Below, one piece after another: positions 34,922 to 42,300 of a DNA stretch of 64,000 bases. The translations under genes and the position numbers were made by a program. Below the pieces are notes generated by a model, which searched no databases, had not been told where the DNA came from, and was given only the letters and a program-made list of their open reading frames with translations. Numbering within the stretch: position 1 is the first letter of the stretch; each line of letters opens with the position of its first letter. Source of the stretch: Hephaestia sp. MAHUQ-44 (GTDB taxonomy: Bacteria; Pseudomonadota; Alphaproteobacteria; Sphingomonadales; Sphingomonadaceae); the NCBI RefSeq assembly GCF_023806085.1, contig NZ_JAMSLX010000016.1:1-64000 (forward strand), read 5' to 3'.

Positions 34922-34938
34922 AATAATACTATTATATA
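34922..34938. promoter_or_regulatory. AT-rich palindrome, copy 2
   Basis: AATAATACTATTATATA contains the perfect odd-centred palindrome ATAATA-C-TATTAT. It lies in the 69-base spacer between the pectate lyase stop and the DUF4038 gene, 50 bases before its start, in an otherwise GC-rich neighbourhood. It is related to copy 1 at 33301. Confidence 0.45.
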
Positions 34939-34987
34939 CCAAATTGCCGCAACGGTGATGCACCGCTTTTGGGGAGGATTCATCAAA

Positions 34988-36382
34988 ATGAGAGCAGGTT
35001 TGACTCTATTGTCCGTACTGGCGGCCCTCGCAGTAACGCCGGTGATGGCGCAGACGAGCACGCCGCCGCTCACCGTTTCCGACAACGGTCGTTATGTCGA
35101 AGCTGGCGGCAAGCCCTTCTTCTGGCTCGGAGATACCGGCTGGCTCCTGCTCGGCAAGCTCAACCGCGAAGAGACCGAGGCCTATTTCGCCAAGCGCGCG
35201 AGCCAAGGTTACAATGTCATCCAGGTGATGGTGCTGCACCGGCCCGAAATGACGAACCCGATTGCCGGCCCCGCGCTGATCGACGGCGATGTCGCGCAAC
35301 CCCGCGTCACCCCCGGCAACGATCCGGCCAAGCCCGGCGAATATGATTATTGGGACCATCTCGACTGGGTGATCGATCGTGCCGCTGCACACGGCCTCTA
35401 CCTCGCACTGGTCCCCGCCTGGGGAACCTTTGCCGAGATGCGCATCCTCAACGTCGATACCGCGCCGGTATATGGACGCTTCATCGCCGAGCGCTACAAG
35501 GACAAGCCCAATATCGTCTGGTTGAACGGCGGCGACACCCATGGCGACATGGCTACCGTGACGTGGCAAACGCTCGGCAAGACGATCAAGGCGATCGATC
35601 CCAACCATTTGATGACGTTCCATCCGTTCGGCCGCACCGATTCTTCCTGGACGTTCCACAACGCGACCTGGCTCGATTTCAACATGTTCCAATCGGGGCA
35701 CCAGAGCTACGAACAGGATACAACGCGTGGAGCCTATGGCGAGGACAATTGGGAATATATTCTCAACGATTGGGCCCGTAGGCCCGCACGCCCGGTGATC
35801 GACGGCGAACCATCGTATGAGAATATCCCCCACGGTCTCGATTTCGTCCCCGAGCCATTGTGGAAAGCACCCGACGTCCGCCGCTACGCCTGGTGGTCGG
35901 TGATGGCGGGCGCGTTCGGCCACACCTATGGCGAGAACAGCGTGATGCAGTTTCACGTGCCGGGGGCGAAATCGGCTTATTGGGCATCGACCCCGTGGCA
36001 AGAGGCCGTCGACTCACCGGGCGCGCTGCAGATGCAGCACCTCAAGACGCTGATCCTCTCGCGACCCTCCTATCTCGATCGGGTCGCCGATCAGTCGCTG
36101 ATCATCGACAATGGTACCCGGTACGAGCGCGTTGCGGCGACGCGCGGCGCCGGTTTCGCGATCGCCTATAGCTACACCGGCAAGCCGTTCCGCGTGCAGA
36201 TGGGCAAGATCAGCGGCAAGCGCGTGCGCGCCGCCTGGTTCGACCCGCGTACCGGCGAGACACAACCGATCGGTACCTTCGCCAATCGCGGCACGCGATT
36301 GTTCACCCCGCCCGGTACGCCCGCGCCGGGCAATGACTGGGCACTCGTCCTCGACGACGCGGCAACCCCGTCCGCACCCTGA
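34988..36382 (+). CDS. DUF4038/GH140-type glycoside hydrolase
   Basis: Exported glycosidase, 464 aa, related to GH140 apiosidases that cleave apiose in rhamnogalacturonan II. The signal peptide is MRAGLTLLSVLAALAVTPVMAQ; the DUF4038 opening is KPFFWLGDTGWLLLGKLNREE. Candidate catalytic residues are Asp in LNGGDTHGD and Glu in PVIDGEPSYEN, matching the Asp/Glu pair of the family. A C-terminal beta-sandwich region follows (PFRVQMGKISGKRVRAAWFDPRTGE). The ATG at 34988 is preferred over 34955 because GGGGAGGA is ten bases upstream and the signal peptide then starts correctly. It forms a unit with the pectate lyase. Confidence 0.85.
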   Translation: MRAGLTLLSVLAALAVTPVMAQTSTPPLTVSDNGRYVEAGGKPFFWLGDTGWLLLGKLNREETEAYFAKRASQGYNVIQVMVLHRPEMTNPIAGPALIDGDVAQPRVTPGNDPAKPGEYDYWDHLDWVIDRAAAHGLYLALVPAWGTFAEMRILNVDTAPVYGRFIAERYKDKPNIVWLNGGDTHGDMATVTWQTLGKTIKAIDPNHLMTFHPFGRTDSSWTFHNATWLDFNMFQSGHQSYEQDTTRGAYGEDNWEYILNDWARRPARPVIDGEPSYENIPHGLDFVPEPLWKAPDVRRYAWWSVMAGAFGHTYGENSVMQFHVPGAKSAYWASTPWQEAVDSPGALQMQHLKTLILSRPSYLDRVADQSLIIDNGTRYERVAATRGAGFAIAYSYTGKPFRVQMGKISGKRVRAAWFDPRTGETQPIGTFANRGTRLFTPPGTPAPGNDWALVLDDAATPSAP

Positions 36383-36400
36383 TCGCCTGATATGATTGCC

Positions 36401-36437
36401 ACTGGGGGCGGCGCCGGTTTGTGGCGTCGCCCCCAGT
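36401..36437. terminator. Hairpin between convergent glycosidase and catalase genes
   Basis: Fifteen-bp arms (ACTGGGGGCGGCGCC and its complement, one mismatch) with a seven-base loop, centred between the two convergent stops. Likely a bidirectional terminator. Confidence 0.7.
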
Positions 36438-36457
36438 TGCGCAAAGATCGGTTCGGC

Positions 36458-37957
36458 TTACGCCTCGCCCATACCTTCGGCGGGCTCAGGCGCCGTACCG
36501 CTACGCACCTGCTCTTCGATCCGTCGCCCGACATCGGCGTCGATACTCTTCCAGTAATCGAAGGCGCGGCCCAGCACCGGCTCGCGCACGCCGCCGAGCA
36601 GGCTGCCCGCCACCTGATCGACCAGCGCGGCACGCTGCGCATCGTTGAATATCTCGCGCACGAGAATGCCCGCCTGCCCGAAATCGTCGTCGTTGCTGCG
36701 CAGCGTATAGGCACTGCGCACCATGTCGCCGTCCGCTTCCCAGCCCTCGGGCATCGGACCGGTATCGTCGGCCCAGCTACGGTCGCCGCTGTTGGGCGCA
36801 TAGACCGGCGCCGCGCCGCTATGCTCATACGCCATCTGGCCGTCGAACATATAGGTGTTCACCGGCACCTTGGGTCGGTTGACCGGAAGCTGGTGAAAGT
36901 TGGTGCCGATGCGGTTGCGCTGCGCGTCGGCATAAGCGAACGCACGGCCAAGCAGCATCTTGTCCGGCGACAGGCCGATGCCGGGCACGGTATTCCCCGG
37001 CGAGAAGGCCGCTTGCTCGATCTGCGCGAAGAAATTCTCCGGGTTGCGGTTGAGCGTCATCGTCCCGACCGGAATCAGCGGATAATCCTTGTGCGACCAT
37101 GTCTTGGTCAGGTCGAACGGGTTGATCCGATAGGTCTTGGCCTCGGCATAGGGCATCACCTGCACCGACACGTCCCACACCGGATGCTCGCCGCGTTTGA
37201 TCGCATCGAACAGGTCGCGGCGATGGAAATCGGCATCGCTGCCCGCCATCGCGGCCGCCTCGGCATTGCTGAAGAATTCCATGCCCTGACGGGTATGGAA
37301 ATGATATTTGACCCAGAATTTCGCGCCCTTGGCGTTGACCCACATATAGGTGTGCGAGCCATAGCCGTTCATGTGTCGCCAGGTACGCGGCAAGCCGCGC
37401 TCGCCCATCAAATAGGTCACCTGATGCGCGGTCTCGGGGTTGTTGGTCCAGAAATCCCACTGCATGTGGTTGTCGCGCAGGCCCGAGTCCGGGAGCCGTT
37501 TCTGGCTGCGGATGAAGTGCGGGAATTTCATCGGATCGCGGATGAAGAAGATCGGCGTATTGTTGCCGACCAGATCGTAATTACCCTCGTCGGTGTAGAA
37601 CTTCAGGCTGAAGCCGCGCACGTCGCGCCACGTATCCGGGCTGCCCATCTCACCAGCGACGGTCGAGAAACGGGCGAGCATGTCGGTCTTGGTGCCCTTC
37701 TGGAACAGCGCCGCCCTGGTATAGGCCGACACGTCCTCGGTCACGTCGAGCACGCCGAACGCGCCCGCGCCCTTGGCGTGCGGCTGACGCTCAGGCACCT
37801 TTTCGCGGTTGAAATGCGCCATCTGCTCAAGGAAGTGGACGTCGTGCAGCACGATCGGGCCGTCGGCACCGATCGTCAACGAATTGCGATCGCTCGGGGC
37901 CGGCGCGCCGGCGCCAGTGGTGGACCCGACAGCCTGTTTGGTGCGCGTGTCTGACAT
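36458..37957 (-). CDS. Catalase (monofunctional, haem)
   Basis: Decomposes hydrogen peroxide, 499 aa, small-subunit length. The distal His is in [15 protein letters not shown], the distal Asn region is [14 protein letters not shown], and the proximal haem-ligand Tyr is in [14 protein letters not shown]. The residues before the active-site His (RQPH) differ from the more usual RVVH. The start [10 protein letters not shown] at 37957 follows AAGGAG; the 30-codon extension is rejected. It is divergent from the urea transporter, with a 19-bp palindrome between them that may bind an oxidative-stress or LysR-type regulator. Confidence 0.94.
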   Translation of the reverse strand: MSDTRTKQAVGSTTGAGAPAPSDRNSLTIGADGPIVLHDVHFLEQMAHFNREKVPERQPHAKGAGAFGVLDVTEDVSAYTRAALFQKGTKTDMLARFSTVAGEMGSPDTWRDVRGFSLKFYTDEGNYDLVGNNTPIFFIRDPMKFPHFIRSQKRLPDSGLRDNHMQWDFWTNNPETAHQVTYLMGERGLPRTWRHMNGYGSHTYMWVNAKGAKFWVKYHFHTRQGMEFFSNAEAAAMAGSDADFHRRDLFDAIKRGEHPVWDVSVQVMPYAEAKTYRINPFDLTKTWSHKDYPLIPVGTMTLNRNPENFFAQIEQAAFSPGNTVPGIGLSPDKMLLGRAFAYADAQRNRIGTNFHQLPVNRPKVPVNTYMFDGQMAYEHSGAAPVYAPNSGDRSWADDTGPMPEGWEADGDMVRSAYTLRSNDDDFGQAGILVREIFNDAQRAALVDQVAGSLLGGVREPVLGRAFDYWKSIDADVGRRIEEQVRSGTAPEPAEGMGEA

Positions 37958-38031
37958 AGCGGTCTCCTTGCATCTGATGGCCGATAATCGGCGTCGCTGA
38001 ATGGCATCCCGGATGCTGGCCGCAACCCGAG

Positions 38032-38050
38032 TAATTGGCAACGCCAATTA
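38032..38050. promoter_or_regulatory. 19-bp perfect palindrome in the catalase promoter region
   Basis: TAATTGGCAACGCCAATTA has perfect 8-bp arms around AAC, 75 bases upstream of the catalase start and 124 upstream of the urea transporter start. Candidate operator for one or both genes; the regulator is unknown. Confidence 0.5.
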
Positions 38051-38173
38051 ATTCACCCACACTGTTCGGAAATGCCACTTAACAACCGTGGGACGCGCCC
38101 TGTGCCTCGCAGATAGGCGTGTTTTCCACGCGCCACAGGCTATAGGCAGGACAATGCCACCGGGGGAGTTACG

Positions 38174-39163
38174 ATGATGGCCGTCCGCTTCGCGTCGACC
38201 GGTCTCGCCATCGAGGGCGAGACTTGGCCGCACCACGTGCTGCACTTTCTCGACACCGTGCTGCGCGGGATCGGGCAGGTGATGTTGCAGAACAACGCTT
38301 ATGCCGGGCTGCTTTTCCTGATCGGGATTTTCTATAACTCGCCATTGTTCGGGGCTGCGGTTCTGCTCGGCGCGGCGGTGAGCACCGCCACCGCGATGCT
38401 GCTGGGCGTGGATCGCGATGCAGTCCGCGCGGGGCTTTTCGGCTTCAACGGCGGGCTGGTGGCGATCGCGCTGCTCTATTTCCTGCAACCCGGTGTCATC
38501 ACCTGGGGCTGCGTGATCTTTGCCGCGGCCTGCGCAACGATCGTTACCGCCGCGATGCGGACGCTGATGCAGGTCTGGAAGGTGCCGGCGCTCACCGCCC
38601 CGTTCGTCTTCACCTCATGGTGCTTCTTTCTCGCAACCGCGCGCTTCGGCCGCCTCGAATCGACGCATCTGTTGCCGACCGCGGGGCTTCCCAAGGCGGT
38701 CGCGGTCGAAGGCGTCGTCACGCTGTCGACGGTGACCGACGGGCTGTTCAACGGCATCGCGCAGGTATTTTTTCAGGGCAATGTCGTCACCGGCATCACG
38801 TTCACCGCCGGGCTGCTCGTCGCCTCGCGATTGGCCGGCGTGCTGGCGTTGGCGGGGTCGCTGACCGGGCTCCTCGTCGCCTGGGGGATGGGCGCCGCCG
38901 AGCCCGCGATCCGATCGGGCGCGTTCGGCTTCAACAGCGTGCTCGTCGCGATCGCCCTGGGGGGCGTGTTCTTCGTGCGCGACCGGGTGTCGGTCGCCTA
39001 TGCCCTGCTCGCGACGATCGCCACCGCGATCGTGTTCGCCGCGGTATCGGCCGCGCTGGAGCCGCTCGGCATCCCCGCGCTCACCCTCCCCTTCGTACTC
39101 GTCACCTGGCTGTTCCTGTTCGCGAGCCCGGTCTTTCCCGCGCTTCGGCGGTGCGAGGATTAG
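38174..39163 (+). CDS. Urea transporter (UT family)
   Basis: Inner-membrane urea channel, 329 aa, with about ten hydrophobic segments in two homologous halves. Each half carries the UT signature: VPALTAPFVFTSW and IPALTLPFVLVTW, and the repeated GLFGFNGGLVAIAL / GAFGFNSVLVAIAL. GGGGGAG lies six bases before the ATG. No urease genes are nearby, so either urease is encoded elsewhere or another small amide is carried. Confidence 0.9.
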   Translation: MMAVRFASTGLAIEGETWPHHVLHFLDTVLRGIGQVMLQNNAYAGLLFLIGIFYNSPLFGAAVLLGAAVSTATAMLLGVDRDAVRAGLFGFNGGLVAIALLYFLQPGVITWGCVIFAAACATIVTAAMRTLMQVWKVPALTAPFVFTSWCFFLATARFGRLESTHLLPTAGLPKAVAVEGVVTLSTVTDGLFNGIAQVFFQGNVVTGITFTAGLLVASRLAGVLALAGSLTGLLVAWGMGAAEPAIRSGAFGFNSVLVAIALGGVFFVRDRVSVAYALLATIATAIVFAAVSAALEPLGIPALTLPFVLVTWLFLFASPVFPALRRCED

Positions 39164-39211
39164 TAGCTGTTCAGAGGCGGTACCGGCCCTCTCCTCGTTA
39201 ATCGAACACCC

Positions 39212-39586
39212 CTAACCCCGCTCGTCGGGCGACGCGGGGGCTTCCCTGTCGCTTGGGACATTCGTCGAACCGTCGATCCGGTCGCGATACAGCGCCGCGC
39301 GGGCGAGCAGCATCAACGTGATCGGCGTCGTCAGCGTCACGAAGATCGCGATCAGGATTTCGTGGATCATCGGCCGCGAATGGAGCGTCGAAAAGCTGAT
39401 CATCGAGGCCACGAGGATACACGCGGTTCCCAGCGTCGTGCCGAGCGTGGGCGGATGGATACGATCATAGAAATTGCCCAGCCTCAGCAGCCCGAGCGCC
39501 CCGACCAGCGTTATCGACGCGCCAAGAAAGACGAAGAAGCCCACCAGAATGGTGGCCCACAGCGGCAGATCCGGCGCCTGGATCAT
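39212..39586 (-). CDS. phaG: Cation/H+ antiporter subunit G
   Basis: MnhG/PhaG membrane subunit of a Mrp-type antiporter, 124 aa, with three hydrophobic helices and the family block [22 protein letters not shown]. It is the last gene of the six-gene operon, its start overlapping the phaF stop. The C-terminal tail is charged and variable. Confidence 0.92.
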   Translation of the reverse strand: MIQAPDLPLWATILVGFFVFLGASITLVGALGLLRLGNFYDRIHPPTLGTTLGTACILVASMISFSTLHSRPMIHEILIAIFVTLTTPITLMLLARAALYRDRIDGSTNVPSDREAPASPDERG

Positions 39587-39864
39587 TCGATCACCTCACC
39601 GCGCATCAGGAACTTGGCGAGCGCCACCGTGCCGGTGAAGCCGAGCAACGCGATCACCAGCGCGCCTTCGAAAAAGAGCGTGCGGCCGGTCTGGATGCCG
39701 TAGGTGAGAAAGAGCAGCATCCCGGCGATGTAGAGGCTGTCCATCCCCAGCACCCGATCCTGAGCGCGCGGGCCGCGCAGGATGCGGAAGGCCGCACAGC
39801 CCATCGCCAGCGCCAGGATGACCTGCGCGCTGGTGATGACGAGGGCGAGCACGAGCGTCGTCAT
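39583..39864 (-). CDS. phaF: Cation/H+ antiporter subunit F
   Basis: MnhF/PhaF subunit, 93 aa, three transmembrane helices with [19 protein letters not shown], the typical conserved loop. Start and stop overlap the flanking operon genes by four bases each. Confidence 0.92.
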   Translation of the reverse strand: MTTLVLALVITSAQVILALAMGCAAFRILRGPRAQDRVLGMDSLYIAGMLLFLTYGIQTGRTLFFEGALVIALLGFTGTVALAKFLMRGEVIE

Positions 39865-40343
39865 ACGAAGATTTCCATCAACAGCCGTTCATAGCGATCG
39901 CTGATCAGCGCGATCCATTCGTCTTCATCGACCAGGTCGAGCACATGGATCAGCACCACATGGCGCCGCGCGTCATGCTGCACCCACAAGGTACCCGGCG
40001 TCGCGGTGATGATGATCGCGAGCACCGCCAGCGCATAGGGGCTGCGCAGCTCGGTCGGGAATTCGATGAAGCCCGATCGCTGCGCCGGCGGCCGGAACAG
40101 CACGATCCGGGCAACCGCGATGTTCGAGCGCACGATATCGGCCACGACAAGGCCGAACAGCTTGACGATCGCCGGGCCAAACCGGATCCGCACCGGTTCG
40201 GGCTTGAGCACCAGCATCACCCGCGACACGATCAGCGCGACCACCGCCCCCAGCAGCATGTGCCCCGGCGAGAAGCCAGTCAGCAGCACCCACATCACGA
40301 ACAGCGTGGCCGCGAGCAGCGGATAGGGAACGACGCGCCTCAC
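39861..40343 (-). CDS. phaE: Cation/H+ antiporter subunit E
   Basis: MnhE/PhaE subunit, 160 aa, with two hydrophobic segments at the N-terminus and the conserved block [37 protein letters not shown] followed by TPGTLWV. The start is GTG overlapping the phaD stop (GTGA). Confidence 0.92.
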   Translation of the reverse strand: MRRVVPYPLLAATLFVMWVLLTGFSPGHMLLGAVVALIVSRVMLVLKPEPVRIRFGPAIVKLFGLVVADIVRSNIAVARIVLFRPPAQRSGFIEFPTELRSPYALAVLAIIITATPGTLWVQHDARRHVVLIHVLDLVDEDEWIALISDRYERLLMEIFV

Positions 40344-41962
40344 GACCCCACCTCGCCGGCGCGCGGGGCGTGGCGCACCGCATCGATATAGGCCGAGCGA
40401 TCGGCGAGCGCGACGGCGGTCGTTTCCATATAGAGGAAGATCGGCCCCGCGCAGACCATCAGCGCAAGGCAGGTCGCGAGCAGCAACCCGATCGGCGCAA
40501 CCTCGATCACGCTCAGGCGCGGCGGACTATCCTCGGCCGGAGTCCACAGCAGGTCGATCCCCGCACGGGTCAGCCCGATCAGCGTGGCGAGCCCTGAACA
40601 GATGATCAGCGCGATCAGCACCCAACTCGTCGGCGCGATCGCCATGGGTCGGAACAGCGCATCGATGATCGCGAATTTGGCGATGAACCCCGACAAGGGC
40701 GGCATCCCGGCAAGCAGCAACGTACAGAAGATGAAACCACCGCCGAGGATCGCGATCGTCCCCGGAATGACGATCCCGGTCTCATCCTCTTCCTCTTCGA
40801 GCGCGCCGGTATATTCGTCGTCGAACACCGGTTCGAGGATACCGGAGGCCTTGTCTTCCTCCTCCACATTGCGCCCCACGGGCTCGATGATGAGGTACAG
40901 CGCCCCCACCGCCAGCGTCGAACTGACGAGATAGAACAACAAGGCCGCTGTCACCGCTTGGCCGCCGATGCCGATCGCGGCCAGCAAGGTCCCCGACGAC
41001 ACCAGCACGTAATGACCCGCGATCCGCGAGAGTTTGCGCGCCGAGAGAATGCCGATCGTGCCGTATACCATCGTCGCGAACCCGGCCCAGACCAGCCAGG
41101 CGTCGGCAAAGCCCGCCGCCCCGCCCGATGCGTCACCGAACCACAAGGAGATGAGCCGCAGGACGACATAGATGCCGACCTTGGTCATGATCGCGAACAG
41201 CGCCGCCACCGGTGGGGCCGCCGCCGCATAGGTTCGCGACAGCCAGAAGCTGAGCGGCCAGATGCCCGATTTGACGAGGAAGGCCGTGCCCAGGATCGCG
41301 GCGCCGCTTTGCAGCAGGGCGAGGTCTTCGGACGGCACCTCGGCGATGCGTCCGGCGAGATCGGCCATGTTGAGCGTGCCGGTCGCGGCATAGATCATCG
41401 CAACGCCGATCAGGAACAGCAGCGAGGTTGCGATATTGATGACGATGTAATGCAGGCTGGCGCTGGTGCGCTCGGTGCCCGAGCCGTGGAGGATGAGGCC
41501 GTAGGACGCCGCCAGCAGCACCTCGAAGAACACGAACAGGTTGAAGATGTCACCGGTCAGGAACGCGCCGTTGATCCCCGCCAACAGCAGCAGGAACAGC
41601 ACATGGAAGCGCGGCCCCGACCGATCCCATCGCGCCATCGCATAGAATAACGACGTGAAGCCGAGCACGCTGGTGAGCAGCAGCATCAGCGCCGACAGCC
41701 GATCGGCGACCAGCACGATCCCGAACGGCGCCGGCCAGTTGCCAAGCAAATAGGCGCGCGGCGCCGAGGCTGCGTCCAGCCCGAAACCATCGGTCACCAG
41801 CCACAGCAGCAGGATTGCGATTCCGACGAGCCCGGCCGCCGTACCAAGGCTGAGCACGCGCTTGAGCGTGCGCTGCCGCTCGTCGAACGCGAGCAGCAAA
41901 CCGCTCACCCCCAGGGGCAGCAGGATCGGCGCGACGATCAGATGGTGCATCCAGCCGCTCAC
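40340..41962 (-). CDS. phaD: Cation/H+ antiporter subunit D
   Basis: NuoN/MrpD-like proton-translocating subunit, 540 aa, about 14 helices. Conserved blocks include LFVFFEVLLAASYGLILHG, FLVKSGIWPLSFWLSRTYAAAAPPVAALFAIMTKVGIYV and AGMPPLSGFIAKFAI. The start is the GTG at 41962, overlapping the phaC stop, because the longer reading to 42379 runs through phaC and phaA. An acidic insertion (DDEYTGALEEEEDETG) lies between helices near residue 395. Confidence 0.92.
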   Translation of the reverse strand: MSGWMHHLIVAPILLPLGVSGLLLAFDERQRTLKRVLSLGTAAGLVGIAILLLWLVTDGFGLDAASAPRAYLLGNWPAPFGIVLVADRLSALMLLLTSVLGFTSLFYAMARWDRSGPRFHVLFLLLLAGINGAFLTGDIFNLFVFFEVLLAASYGLILHGSGTERTSASLHYIVINIATSLLFLIGVAMIYAATGTLNMADLAGRIAEVPSEDLALLQSGAAILGTAFLVKSGIWPLSFWLSRTYAAAAPPVAALFAIMTKVGIYVVLRLISLWFGDASGGAAGFADAWLVWAGFATMVYGTIGILSARKLSRIAGHYVLVSSGTLLAAIGIGGQAVTAALLFYLVSSTLAVGALYLIIEPVGRNVEEEDKASGILEPVFDDEYTGALEEEEDETGIVIPGTIAILGGGFIFCTLLLAGMPPLSGFIAKFAIIDALFRPMAIAPTSWVLIALIICSGLATLIGLTRAGIDLLWTPAEDSPPRLSVIEVAPIGLLLATCLALMVCAGPIFLYMETTAVALADRSAYIDAVRHAPRAGEVGS

Positions 41963-42300
41963 GGTTCGCCCTCTTCGCCATCTACATGGTCGGTGCCGGT
42001 GAGCCCGCGCGAGGCCAGCAGGACGACGAGCAGCAGCGCGGTGGTCGCAAACGAAATGACGATCGCGGTGAGCACCAGCGCCTGCGGGACGGGGTCTGCG
42101 TAGGACGCCGCATCGGCAAGCCCCTTGCCCACCACCGGCGGCGCATCGGTACGCAGCCGCCCGGCCGCGAGGATGAACAGATTGACCGCATAGGACAGCA
42201 GCGCGAGCCCCAGGATGACCTGGAAGGTGCGCGGGCGGAACAGCAACCACAGCCCCGACGCCGTCAGCGCGCCGATGGCGAGGGCAAGCACGATCTCCAT
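41959..42300 (-). CDS. phaC: Cation/H+ antiporter subunit C
   Basis: NuoK/MrpC-like subunit, 113 aa, three helices, with FQVILGLALLSYAVNLFILAAG and the conserved DPVPQALVLTAIVISFATTALLL. Its ATG overlaps the phaA stop. The tail is acidic. Confidence 0.93.
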   Translation of the reverse strand: MEIVLALAIGALTASGLWLLFRPRTFQVILGLALLSYAVNLFILAAGRLRTDAPPVVGKGLADAASYADPVPQALVLTAIVISFATTALLLVVLLASRGLTGTDHVDGEEGEP

